NCBI GenBank assembly: GCA_019400425.1
Contig: JAFREE010000012.1
Location: 62,001 to 126,000 of the forward strand
Source of the DNA: Hymenochaete sp. R1
Taxonomy: Eukaryota; Basidiomycota; Agaricomycetes; Hymenochaetales; Hymenochaetaceae
Direction: 5' to 3'
DNA: 64,000 nt
The number at the start of each line of letters is the position of its first letter. The first letter of the stretch is position 1. Under the pieces are notes generated by a model. That model saw only the letters and a list, made by a program, of their open reading frames with translations, had not been told where the DNA came from and did no database searches. Both the position numbers and the translations under genes were made by a program. Shown piece after piece: positions 13,445-24,776 of the stretch.

Positions 13445-14976
13445 CTAGCTTGAGTGACCAAAGTTAGGTGGCGCATACTGTGGTACACCTTCATACACTG
13501 TTTGCCCTGGCACATTCTGCGCGTAAGTCATAGCCTGGCGTTGCGCTTGCGCTTGAGCATGTCTATAGGCCTGAGCCTGAGCCTGTGCAGCCTGTGCTTG
13601 CGCTTGGGCCTGGGCCTGGGCCTGAACAGGATGCGTGTACAACGTTTGCATTGGTTGGACAAACTGAGGCTGTGCTTGGGCTTGCCCGTGGAATGGATAG
13701 TTGTAGGATGGTGGAGCCATGGGCGTAGCGGCAGCGGGGTTACCAATATTGTACGGACTCGTAGTTGCTGTACTTGTGAAGTAAGGGTGGCTAAGAGCTT
13801 CTGCGGCGCTTACACGCTTGGCCGGGTCAAAAACAAGGAGACGCTCAAGCAGGTCACAGGCTACAAGGAACATTAATGGGCATATGTTGGAAGTAAGTCT
13901 TAATTATTACCACCTACCTTGTGCGGATGCTTTCGGTATAACTTGTTGGAATGGTATCTTAGGGAAGCGTGGATACTGCTTGAGGGTTATCTCGGGCTTG
14001 AAATAAGATCGTCGGGTCAGCAACTGATGAAATGATTTGACGAGAAATAGCCTCACAGAGTCTGCGGCAATCTTCCTTAGTGTTCTATCATCAGGTGTGC
14101 CGACGATCCTCATAATGTGTAAAAGCTGGTCTGAGTTATCGCGGCCACGGAAGAGCGGGACTCCAGATATCATTTCGGCAAAAATGCATCCGCATGACCA
14201 AACGTCGATGGAGGTATTATAAGTTCTCGACCCCAAAAGCACGTCTGGTGCACGGTACCAAAGTGTTACCACCTGCATTCTCATGATGAAAACCATAGAG
14301 AAGACTTGGTATAAAATTGACGCACCTCATTCGAGAAGGTATTTACAGGCACTCCAAACGCTCGTGCCAGCCCGAAATCGCCAATTTTGAGTTCGCCCTG
14401 TCGATTTATGAGGAGATTCTGAGGTTTAAGGTCCCTGTGCAGCACTCGGTTCTCATGGCAGAATGCAGTGCCCTTTAACAGCTGGAACATAAAGCTTCGC
14501 ACAGTATTAGGGTCCAATGCTCCACGCTCCCCGTGAGTGTCCATGTATCTCTTGAGATCTTGATCACAGAACTCAAAGATCAGAATTAGCTTCGTTTCGG
14601 TGTGAATGACGTCGTGTAGCCGAACGATATTGACATGCTTGAGCTCTTTCATCAGAGAGATCTCTCGGATAGCAGTTGAAGGTGTCCCTTCCTCTGCATC
14701 GAGGTGAATCTCTTTCAGGGCTACAATTTCATTGGTAGTCCGCGACCGTCCCTACGAGCGGTTCATTTCATTAGTCTTTCCAGATCAGAATCAAGAGTGA
14801 CTAACCTTGTAAACGGTTGCATAAGTCCCTTCGCCTTTTTAGAATACGTCAGAGGCCGATTAAATGTGAGCATTAGGAGTAAGATACCCAGTTTCTCAAG
14901 CTAGATAAAGCAGGGCGAGGATATTAGCAGATTGCATAGCAAGAGCCACGGCACAACTGACCTGTATGTAGTTCAT
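13445..14976 (-). CDS. PHO85-type cyclin-dependent kinase with a glutamine/alanine-repeat tail
   Basis: The spliced N-terminus reads MNYIQ, LEKLG, then [10 protein letters not shown] (glycine-rich loop). Exon 1 encodes five residues and exon 2 is only 13 nt (14888-14900). The cyclin-binding helix PSTAIRE follows with the PHO85-typical EEGT before it. Later motifs are [10 protein letters not shown] (catalytic loop), DFGLA, an activation segment [16 protein letters not shown] and [18 protein letters not shown]. These match the Pho85/CDK5-like branch, which pairs with Pcl cyclins in phosphate, glycogen and polarity control. Unlike yeast Pho85, the C-terminus extends about 110 residues past the kinase fold (13450-13780) and holds QA dipeptide runs followed by Tyr/Pro/Gln-rich sequence. 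The gene is divergent from UTP5. The start is set by PHO85-family alignment (M-x-x-x-Q-L-E-K-L-G). Confidence 0.93.
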
Positions 14977-15476
14977 CTGCGTATCTGATGATGCCACTTT
15001 GGAGCGAGGTAGAGTATGGTGACCCTCCTTCTCTGAAATTTTATACCGTTTTATGAGAGTGTAAAAACGGGCCTGGATGTGCTATCCGTTACCACACTCC
15101 TTGGCCCAGCGTCTGGTGGCTTCAACCCCTTTCAAGACAGTTTGCGTTTCGAAAGACCTTATGAGTCTGTGGAAGACGGCGAGTTGTTTTCCCAATCTAC
15201 TCGCTGATTGAATCGAAGGGGGATACAAGTAAGAAATATGTGAAGTAGAGTGGCACTGGCAATAGAGAGGGTTGGAGGTCAAGCTAAGGGTGCCTCTGCG
15301 AATGAGGCTGAGAATGCTGCTCCGGCCAAATGCGGCAGAAAGATCGACGCTTGTATCCGACTCGAGGAACGAAATCCAGAAAGTTTCTTCAAATTCTTGA
15401 AGTTGACGCTCCTCAACTGACACAAGTACTCTTCTGCTGGCCTTTGTTCCCCCCTCAACTCGACATACGCCTATCA
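14977..15476. promoter_or_regulatory. divergent promoter/5' UTR region of the PHO85-like and UTP5 genes
   Basis: The two start codons are 500 nt apart, head to head. Pyrimidine-rich sequence precedes the UTP5 start. An open minus-strand frame here (15082-15477) is not supported as a gene. Confidence 0.4.
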
Positions 15477-17963
15477 ATGTCAGCGCAGGCTCAGAATAGC
15501 AAGAAGTCTCGTATTAAAGTGCCGAAGTCTCGACTGATAGGCACCTCTGCCATTGCTCAACCATCTGTCGAGGATGCATGGGCATCCAGTGTTCTTTCCT
15601 CCTTCTCACCGAATGCGCTACTATTTGCATTGGTGTCTTTGGCCGTTGACAAGAACAGAATACGCATATTTAACGTAAATGCGAACCAAGTGGTATTGGA
15701 CGATACTGTTGAACGCTCGCGTATCTCGTCGTTAGCATGGACATCGTTCAATGCCGAATCCAACGAAAAGGACCAATTATCCACCAAAAAGCGAAAGAAA
15801 CAGGACACTGTAATTTCGACCTCAATACCGTCGGAGGGCTCGTGCAAGGCGGATTCCGTGACACTGGGTCTGGAAGACGGGAGCATTCTTCTCTACTCGA
15901 CGGCGCATGGCCGCATAGTACGCACGCTTTCGCACTCATCCAGCAAAGCGCCCATTACTGCTATCATGCAAGAATCTCACTGCGCTGGCAAAAACGTGTG
16001 GACTTCTGGAGCCGATGCGTCCTTGCGCCTTTGGAACTTGTCGACGGGGGAATTGCTAACGTCTGTTGAAAGCGAATCCAGGACCTCATATACAACTTTG
16101 TCCTTCCGGCCCAATGCTACTGACGGTCATTTCCAATTCTTGGCAGGGAGCACCAAAATTGACCTACTCGGAAGGACCCCGGACTCTGACTCAAGCGACG
16201 TCTCGGAAGAGGACAGCATCGATTTACTTTGCTCTTTCAACGGACACGCAACGCCTGTAAAATCATTGCAGTGGGAATCGTCACCAGCCTCTGCACAAAG
16301 ATTTGTTTCTTCTGCAGAAGACGATCGGTTCGTTTACCTATGGGTAATGCCTGAGCCAGGATCAAGCAGAGGAAAAGCAGCGGCTTCGTATCCACTGGAT
16401 GCGCCAGCACGACAGATAGCATTTGCTCTCATAGCAGGGCGGTTACTACTTCTGACATTATCAACTTCCGGTCAAATTACTCTCCTGCCCATTCCGGAGG
16501 ACCTCGTGGCACTGTCAGCTTCAAAATCCTCGAAACAGCAAGTGCCTGTACTGAGACCCCGTTCCATAATCAACATCACGCCAAAGAAGGATTCGCCGAC
16601 CAAAGAAATGGTTGCATCGGTTTCCTTCGTCCCTAACTCCCCTCGATCTGTTCGGTTCGCTGTTTTGAGTGGTGGAGCAAAAGTGTCTTTCCAGACCCTG
16701 GTACGAAACCAGATTGTTCTATGTGTCTTTTCTTTCTCTAATTTTTTTTAGGATTTTATGGATGAATCTGGAGAATTCATTCCCGAGCTTTCTTTCAGGC
16801 CTTCCAACGCAAGTTTAGACGGCGTGTCGGGAACCAAGGGAAAAGGGGTAAGTTCTTGTATTCATTTAAGTGTACGTTCTTTGACATCGTTCTCAAGCCT
16901 TCAGATATACGCTATGTGGAGCCCGCCAAGATGGCCATCGCGTCAGGCTCCGAAATTCCCCATGATCCCTCACTAGATGCCATTGCAGACCGTGAAATTG
17001 AAGGTGCACTAGATGTCGACCTGGCTGAGCTGAGTCTTGGAGACCGCCTCGCCGCTCGTTCCGGAACAGTAAACAAAACTCAAACGTCCGGCAGTGACGT
17101 TGACGAAGATGCTCTGAACGAGAATGATAGAAAACGAAAATTAAGAACTCCTGTGACATCAATACCGTCACATTCGCTCACGCGAATGCTCATCCAGGCA
17201 TTACATGCGGGCGATACCAGCTTGCTAGAAGCTTGTTTAACCCATTCAAATGAGCCTTTAATAAAGAATACTGTATCTCGGCTTCCACCACAATTAGCGG
17301 TGCCCCTGCTCACTGCTTGTGTCGAGCGTCTTGGTCGTGGCGCTCGAGGGAACGGTATAAAAGGACGAGGTGGGGGAGCTAGTGCGCAGCGGGGAATGGC
17401 TTTGATCAAATGGGTTAGGGCTGTTTTGACTATCCATAGTACCCATTTGATGACGGTATGTGGCGCCAATTTCCTTTGAGCGTATTTGGTCTCTTAATGC
17501 GCTTCAATAGATGCCAGACCTAGTCGCTCGGCTTTCACATCTTTACTCAACGCTTACGACCCGTCTCACGCTCCAAGAACGTCTTCTCTCCCTCTCAGGG
17601 AAACTTGACCTTGTGCTTGCGCAGGCTGAGCTTCGTTCTTCAAATAACCCAGCCCCATTACCCACCAAGAAAGGTCCAAAGAGATCAAAGGAACAAGAAA
17701 AGCAACCAACGAAGTATATCGAGGGTGAGAGCTCAGAAGAGGAAGAACAGATACAGATTGAGTCTGGAGAAGACGACGACGATGCGTTCATCGAAGATAT
17801 TGAGATGGGAGGTTCCGAGTCGAACAGCAGCGAAGAAGACGAGGAGGATGAGGAGGGCGATGAAGATGAGGAAGACGACGAAGGCAACATGTTGAATGGA
17901 TTTATAAACGATGAAGCGGAGGAGAACTACGAAGATGACGAATCCGATGCAGATAGTGAATGA
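15477..17963 (+). CDS. UTP5: UTP5/WDR43-like subunit of the small-subunit processome
   Basis: Exons 15477-16700, 16752-16847, 16898-17455 and 17511-17963 give 776 aa in perfect frame. The N-terminal half is a WD-repeat propeller with recognisable units such as VWTSGADASLRLWNLSTGE and RFVSSAEDDRFVYLW. After that comes a Utp12/Dip2-type helical domain: LTRMLIQALHAGDTSLLEAC, then the run ending in GMALIKWVRAVLTIHSTHLM and LVARLSHLYSTL. The last ~80 residues are almost all Asp/Glu with Ser. WD propeller plus Utp12 domain plus acidic tail is the layout of yeast Utp5 and human WDR43, a t-UTP (UtpA) component needed for pre-rRNA transcription and early 18S processing in the nucleolus. Length is near the family norm. 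It converges with the Fpg gene about 100 nt downstream. Confidence 0.88.
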
Positions 17964-18061
17964 TGTACAAGTTATCTATCGCTTACGCATAGGTCAATTG
18001 TACTTGTTTATGTCGCATTTTCGTATTCATATTTTAGTGCGCTTCCCTTTGGGCACTAATA

Positions 18062-19583
18062 CTACTTCCGTTGTTTTAGTCTCGCGGACGTTTCGCTTTC
18101 GGCTAGAAGGCTATATGTGAACGTCAGAGAAGTGGACGAAATTATTCGGAAATGACTACAAGTACAGACCTTTTTTCTCTTCGCTGGCGGTATGACTTCC
18201 TCAATTGGATCGACCTCGTCGAGTTCGGTGAGATCACTTTCATCATTGACCTTTAGACTTTATCGGTGACTCGTTTGCGTTAGATAATTCTCGGCATAAT
18301 TACCTCTTTTGCGGGTAGTGATTGATTTGACTGAAGCTCAGCGACATAGGCTGACGTTCTCCCTCCTACTGTCAGCCACTTAACTGTAGCGGGCCCTCCT
18401 AATGGCTATGCTCAAGCGTTAAAAAGAAGATGTGACGTCGAAAAGAAATGCATACCAATTCCAAAACTGAGACATCCTTCCGCTTCCCTTTCCCCTGGAA
18501 ACCGGGTAAGGATAATATACGATTACTTGAAGGAGGCGTACCCAGCGATAATTAAAAAGCCAATTCTCTGGAAACTTTGACGCGTCGGCATTCACGCTAA
18601 CAGCTGTCTTGCAAACATACTGGATATTTCGGTGAATTTCCTTTAGCTGTGGCTTACTCAAAGTTTTACACCTTTGTTCTGGATGAACTCGAGAATGGTA
18701 TAAAATCTCGTCTATGAACCGAATTATCAGCGTTCCTCGTCCAACTGATACACGCAAGATGACGAACCTGCTACCCAATTACCTACGCCCGCGCTAAACG
18801 ACTGGTCCAGAAGCAAAACCTTGATCGGACACGATCTCTTCAAAACTTTAGGAGAGAAATCGTCGAGATCAGGCATGCTCAGGATAGGGTCAAAACCCAA
18901 GAGCGAGATCGGAGGCTCTTCCATGGGTTTCGCGCAGAGGCGTATTCGCCCTAAACGACGAGCGTCCACAAACGCGATCTCTGTGGTATTACAATGAATC
19001 TCCGAAGGTTCAACAGCTGAGCAAAGGTGAAGAACGAACTTCGAGTGCCGTCAATAAAAATGAAACTTTCAAGTGGAAGTGGCTGACTTTGGAAAACCGA
19101 GGAGGCCACTGGCTGTCCAGCTTTTTGGAGCCCTCTTTATATACAAGCGGCGCCTCTCCTTTGACCTGGATCCATCCATTGATATTGATGAACCCTCTTT
19201 TTTTTCTAAATATGAAATGCCTACGTGAATATTGCCCGTCATCCCAAAGTGTAAAACAGGTTGTAGGCCGTCTCCACTAAGTTCCAAGAAAAACAGTTTT
19301 CCGTATCTTTTGACATCTAGGACAATCTTGCCAGTAAGAGCGCTTTTCTGGCTCAAGTTTGTCAGAATGTAAAGTTCTTTTCAGAGGAAGGAAGCACTTG
19401 CAAAACCGTTTGTATTGATTCCTGTAAAAACAATATTGTCTTCGAATGTTTCCACTTTCGTGACCAGTCTCCCTTGGGCGTGCCTCTTTACATGATTTGC
19501 CGCTCGTTCTACTTCTACTCTTTTCGTCAATCTTAAAAATGTAGTGAAGAAAAAGAACTTGCACTACCTGGTAGTTCGGGCAT
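18062..19583 (-). CDS. formamidopyrimidine-DNA glycosylase, plant/fungal Fpg type
   Basis: Exon 1 encodes MPELP; joined to the next exon it restores the Fpg N-terminus MPELPEVERAANHVK. The N-terminal proline and following Glu are the catalytic pair of the Fpg/Nei family once Met is removed. Downstream blocks include LFFLELSGDGLQPVLHFGMT with an upstream YGK that fits the conserved beta-hairpin lysine, LGFDPI, SAGVGNWVADEILYHSR (helix-two-turn-helix) and KWLTVGGRTSAYV. The usual C-terminal zinc finger is replaced by the GGRTSAYV-type zincless motif, as in plant and fungal Fpg proteins. The role is base excision repair of oxidised purines. The lysine-rich tail (about 18170-18260) could be a nuclear localisation signal. 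The last exon is uncertain: either read-through to about 18062 or an earlier stop after another small intron. Confidence 0.85.
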
Positions 19584-19824
19584 TGACGAAGTAAAGAGGA
19601 GAACCGTCAACCGATGATGCAAGATATTGCCCCGCTTAGTCAAGACACTGCCATTGTTGCCGGTTCCGCGTTCCGACGGCCTTGAGGAGCACAGCTCAGC
19701 TAAGACTTAGATTCACCTGCTTCACTCGCACCTCATTGCTTACCTTTACCACTTACTTTCTTCTTCCTGACAGCGATTCACCTATCTATCTCCTTATCTA
19801 AACTCGAGCCCACACTTCTTGCGA
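19584..19824. promoter_or_regulatory. short bidirectional promoter (Fpg / Ysc84-like)
   Basis: Only 241 nt separate the two divergent start codons, so core promoter elements are probably shared. It is C/T-rich on the + strand near the Ysc84-like start. No TATA box is obvious. Confidence 0.45.
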
Positions 19825-21696
19825 ATGAAACTTTCCAGCCCGTTGCCTCAACCGTTGCCCAAGGAATGCTTGAAAGCTGCCAGAATATGTACGTGACGCT
19901 ACCAGATGCTTTGAGACATTGTTCACAACCGTCTTCCAGTCAAATCTTTCGTGGACAATGGAAATAATGGGCTTGATGGGGTACATGGTCTCAAACCGAT
20001 CAATATGATGCTAATATGAGCTAACAAGCAGCGCAGGTCATTCCTAGACAGATACTTGAGCAGGCCAAGGGCTTCGCTATCTTCACCGTTATCAAGGCTG
20101 GCTTTCTCTTTTCAGCTCGAGCTGGGAGCGGCGTGGTTATAGCAAAGCTGGAAGATGGATGTAAGCGGTATTGCTATTGGCATCCCAATAGTTACTAATG
20201 CGGTTCAATGACACATTTCAGCTTGGTCCGCTCCGAGTGCGATAGGTTCTGCTGGTCTTGGAGTTGGTGGTCAAGCTGGTGCAGAAATGACAGATTTTCT
20301 CGTTGTCCTCAATTCCCGATCAGTGAGTAGTGTCGTAAATGACTAAACAACACAAAAAACTGACTTTTTCTAGGCAGTCGTATGTTGGTTAACTATCAAG
20401 ACTGTATGCACAGACTCAATCTCATTTGCAGAGATCATTCATGTCAGCCGGATCGCTCACCTTGGGAGGCAACATGAGTATCGCGCTCGGGCCCTTAGGA
20501 CGTAACGGTGAGGCCTTAGGCTCACTTAATACGTCAGGTAAGATGGCCGCAATGTATAGCTACAGCAAGACACGGGGACTATTCGGTGGTGTCTCAGTCG
20601 AAGGTTCCGTCATTGTCGAGCGTCAGGATGCGAATTCGCTGGCATATAACTCAGACGTCACCGTTAAACAATTGTTATCTGGCTCAATAACTCCTCCTGA
20701 TTGGTCTATGCCGCTTATCAAGACGCTTGAGGCATGTGTCGGCATGCCAGGAGGACATAAATGGGTAGACGATAGTGCTCACAGTCCAAGCCTTTCTGGT
20801 TCCGGCTATGCTTTCGGCAATGGTGTTGCAAGTCCCTCTAGTGAGCTCCCACCGAGTCTGAGGAAGAAAAAGAACAATTCAATTTCTTCCCCTTTTCCGC
20901 CGCCGTCGTGGGGCAGAAAAAAGAGTGGAGGGTCTTATTTCGCAACGGATGCACCTGAACCAGAAGACTTCTCTCCGATTCCGGAAAGAAATAATAGTCC
21001 TCAGAGTAACCCGAGAGAGACGATCGTGAATGTCGATAACGGGACATCAGGTTTTGCGACCAAATTCGAATCAGATTTTGATCCGTTGTCTCAACGTGGG
21101 CTTGGAACCGCACCCAACACCGTTATTCCTTCAAGTCCACCTTCCTCAGGAGTGCTTTCCTCGAGATTTATTTCGCATAGCCGACACGCTAGTGCCGCAT
21201 CATACTTTACGGACGCTGCGAATGGTCAAGGCTACGTTTCGAGCTCTAGAACAACACCTAGATCGTCATCGAACCCGTTTATGGCCAAGGACAGGGACCC
21301 TTTTGCCTATGAAACAAATGGTGAAAGCATTGACGATTATGAGGTCGATCGTTCTCTTTCCTTGTCGTTGGCAAAGAATAGGCCATTGGGTGAATCCTCG
21401 ATCTCGGAGGGCGGGTTGGCTCGTGCTGTCGCGCTGTATAATTTTAATGCAATTGAAGTAAGGGATTTCGCTTCGCAAGAATGACCCCTGCTTACTTAGA
21501 TTGCCTAAGCCTGGAGACCTCGGATTCACGAAAGGCGATGTTATAGTCATAGTCAAGAAGAGTGAGAAAACAGATGATTGGTACGTAGTCATCCTGCTTC
21601 GTTCAGATAGTGTTGATTAACGATTATTCAAGGTGGACTGGAAAATTGAAAGAGAAGGAAGGCATTTTCCCTGCTAACTTTGTTGAAGTTATTTGA
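19825..21696 (+). CDS. SYLF and SH3 domain protein (Ysc84/Lsb3-like)
   Basis: The first exon gives SSPLPQPLPKECLKAARI; the next two splice to FKSFVDNGNNGLDG and VIPRQILEQAKGFAIFTVIK, the start of the SYLF (Ysc84 actin-binding) domain. It continues with KAGFLFSARAGSGVVIAK, GSAGLGVGGQAGAEMTDFL, then GNMSIALGPLGRNGEA and YSYSKTRGLFGGVSVEG. A 6-nt exon (20374-20379) supplies an Ala-Val pair that the family keeps. A Ser/Pro-rich linker of about 200 residues follows. A C-terminal SH3 domain starts at ARAVALYNFNAIE and ends in WWTGKLKEKEGIFPANFVEV. The yeast relatives bind actin, phosphoinositides and Las17 (WASP) at endocytic patches, so a cortical endocytosis role is inferred. Total is roughly 500 aa. 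Confidence 0.9.
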
Positions 21697-22107
21697 GATT
21701 CAATTGACTAGTGTCGGAAACTTTTACGCTATGTAATTAACGGAACCCGACTATTCGTATGGATAGCCTACTTGTATTTTTTTTGTAGTTTAATACTATG
21801 CTGCTGCACTGCGCGAGAGCCTGAGAACAATTTTCCGTATTTAGATTGTCAATGCGTGTTGGCTGCTCGCCGGTGGTCTATCATCCGGCTGTGCTAGCTC
21901 CCGCCAAACGCAAAACCAGGTCGTAACCATCCTTGTGCTAAATCGAACAGCTTTTCTTATGACATGAAGACCGGAATTGTTTGACAACTCCTTGAGGATC
22001 TGGGAAGAATAGTGTCGTTTATAGTACGACTTGAATCGGTCTTCCTCATTTGTTCACACAAGAAACTCCCATTTGAAGTTAAGTCTAAAGGCGGGCTCGG
22101 CTTTGCA
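21697..22107 (+). other. intergenic region before PIF1-like gene 1
   Basis: It holds the 3' UTR of the Ysc84-like gene and the promoter of the first helicase gene. No coding frame is supported, although the helicase frame is open a little upstream without a convincing ATG. Confidence 0.5.
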
Positions 22108-24202
22108 ATGGATTTGCAGCTTTCTCCGCAGCAGAAACGTGTACTGGACCGTGTCATCGATGGCGAAAGCGTGTTCTTCACAGGTGCGGCGGGTAAGCTC
22201 CCTTTCAATTATTCATTGTCCCAAATCATTAAAGTCTTCTCTGAGGAACCGGGAAGTCTGTCCTTCTAAAAACAATAATCCATGAGTTGAAATCGAGAGG
22301 GCGTAAAGTCGCGATCACAGCCTCGACAGGCATTGCATCGATTAACATTGGTGGTGTTACTATACATTCTTTTTCTGGCATTGGGCTCGGAAAGGAGTCA
22401 GCGCACGTACTTGCGCGAAAGATCAGTAGAGATGCGCAGAGACGTTGGAGAACGACGGAAACCTTAATCATCGATGAAAGTGAGTGTAACTGCTCAATTG
22501 CGCCTGGCTCCAGCTCACCTGCCAACAATTGTAGTCTCAATGATTGATGGATACCTTTTTGACAAACTGGTAGAGTCTCTGATATTTTGTTCAAAAAACC
22601 ATTTGAAATGTAATATGCGGCAATAGGAATATGTTGCATGCACAATTCGGATGGATGGCAAACCATTCGGCGGAATCCAAGTATATATTTAGCGCTTCGT
22701 TCGGCTTTACTCTGAAAAGCTGAACTTCTATTAGCTTGTTATTTCAGGCGATTTCTTCCAACTACCACCGGTTCCAGACAGGCATGATGGAGCACAGTTG
22801 CCATCCACATTTGCGTTCGACTCTCGTACTTGGCAACGTTGCATTAGATCGACGGTATTTTTGACAAGAGTATTCCGGCAAGAGAGCCAAGGCAAGCGGA
22901 ATCAAAGCCTATCGTCTTCATTCTTGCTGACAATCTTTAAGTTTAGTCTTCGTGGACTTGCTCAATAGAATGAGATCTAACACTCTGAACGATGGAGATG
23001 TGAGCCAGATCTACACCTTGAGACGACCTCTTGTCTATGACGATGGTATAGAGCCAACAGAACTGTAAGCCATCTTGCAACGATTTACGGACCAACGTTT
23101 GTTTATCACCTCGCAATATAGCTTTCCTCTTCGTGCAGAAGTGGAACGCGCGAATAATGGTCGTCTCGCTATGCTCCCAGATCCCGCACATGCATATCAA
23201 GCGTTTGACCTCCCGGGAAAAGACGTCCGTGAACAGCCAATACCTCTCGAGAAAGCTATTAGTATGCTTAATAGACAAGCCATGGCACCAGAAACATTGA
23301 CATTGAAGGTGATCAGTGAACTTCACTTCTACCACTGACTCGCGCTGAGTGATACAGGTTGGTGCGCAAGTCATGCTCATCAAGGTGGGTCTGGGCACTA
23401 TGAGCTACTATTTCGTTGTCAAATTACACACGCGATTCTGCAGAATCTTGTGCAAGGGGATCTCGTGAATGGATCTCTCGGAAAAGTCTTGGAATTCAAA
23501 TCTACTCGAAAAGCAATTCAAGACGCAGATGAAGTAGCAGTGGAGGAAAACCAACAAGCTGATAAACGGCCTGATGTTTTGAATGGTGTTTCACCGGGGA
23601 ATATGGACAAGATCTCAGGCTCAACACGTTTGTGGCCTCTCGTGCAATTCACAAATGGCAGAAAAGTACTATGCATACCTACGATGTTCAGCATCGAGAA
23701 TGCTCTTGGATGGCCGGAAGCAACAAGAAATCAAGTTCCACTAATTTTAGCATGGGCCATTAGCGTCCACAAGTCGCAAGGTGTGCATTGTAATCGTCAC
23801 GAGAGAAATCGATTCCTGATATCCTTCCCTTCTCAGGCCAGACGTTGGAGCGAGTTAAAGTCGACCTGTCTCGCGCGTTCGAAAAAGGACAGGGTAAGGG
23901 TGATTAACCCGTCGATATGAATCTTCTGACGAAGCTTAAGCGTATGTGGCTCTTTCCCGGGCAACGAAGATGGAAACTCTTGAAGTCGTTGGATTTAGCA
24001 AAAGCAAGTGAGTCGTGATCAACTTCAATTTAAATACTGGTCTCATTTCAAACCTAGAGTGATGACGCATCCTCGAGTGCTCCAGTGGTCGAACAGTATT
24101 TCTCACGAATTTGAGGTGCAGTCCATAATCGCGGATGTGATGGACGATGAAAGTTTGCGAAGAGCGTTCTTTGAGGATGATGTTGATGATAATCTAAGCT
24201 GA
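22108..24202 (+). CDS. PIF1-like 5'-3' DNA helicase, copy 1 of a tandem pair
   Basis: An intron-rich gene whose protein starts almost at the helicase core: [20 protein letters not shown], then Walker [14 protein letters not shown] restored across the first intron. Other motifs are [20 protein letters not shown] (motif Ia region), IIDEISMIDG (Walker B), [49 protein letters not shown] and YVALSRAT. These are the diagnostic Pif1 superfamily-1B motifs, predicting an ATP-dependent 5'-3' DNA helicase. It lacks the long N-terminal extension and mitochondrial presequence of yeast Pif1. The acceptor of the exon starting LVISGDFF is at about 22733. The tail is acidic. It is followed 575 nt later by a paralogue in the same orientation. 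No Rep/HUH nuclease domain is present, so it is not a Helitron. Confidence 0.85.
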
Positions 24203-24776
24203 GCTGAGTGGAAGTGTCTGATTTTTTTGCTGCCGCTCCGCTTTGTACTGCTTTCTTGATTCGTGACTTTTTAATCATCACACAACCTGAAATCATCCCT
24301 CTTCATGCACATCAATAATCGCTTACCCTCTAATTTACCTGTCGACGTGAAGGGCCTAGTAGCCTAGAAGACGATATGTCGTACAGCTTCCATAGCCACA
24401 AGGGTCTATAGCAATTCTGGCGACTTCTTTCAACACTTTATTATCTCTCAAGGACAGTACTTCTACCAATTGAATTTGCAACTAACATCCGTGATTGTTT
24501 ATTTGATCCTTTTAAAAAAAATAGTTCATCTAGAAGTCTCACTCAAGAATAATGCGGATGGACATTCATACTCCCTGGGCGAACGAGTCTGATTCAAAGC
24601 GGAGGACGAGAGTCGCGGCACTTATATATTTTTGACGCTTGGAAGCTTCTTGGCTGCGGCGCACTGCGGCCCCTTCATGAGTGAAGGGCAAAAGCGATGC
24701 CCTGGATAGCGATCCCTTATAAAGCTTCACTGCGGCCGAGAATTTGAACCACTTAAACCACCCACTTGTACTCACA
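24203..24776 (+). promoter_or_regulatory. spacer between the two PIF1-like genes
   Basis: No coding sequence is supported. A TATAAA sequence at about 24718-24723 lies roughly 55 nt before the copy-2 ATG and could be its TATA box. Confidence 0.4.

Noticed and set aside
15082..15477. 131-codon minus-strand frame between PHO85 and UTP5
   Set aside because: It overlaps the UTP5 leader and the shared promoter, has no recognised motif, and lacks intron signals consistent with a gene. Probably chance or 5' UTR sequence.
22560..22680. Apparent stop codons breaking helicase copy 1
   Set aside because: They fall in two short introns; splicing restores the [15 protein letters not shown] block.
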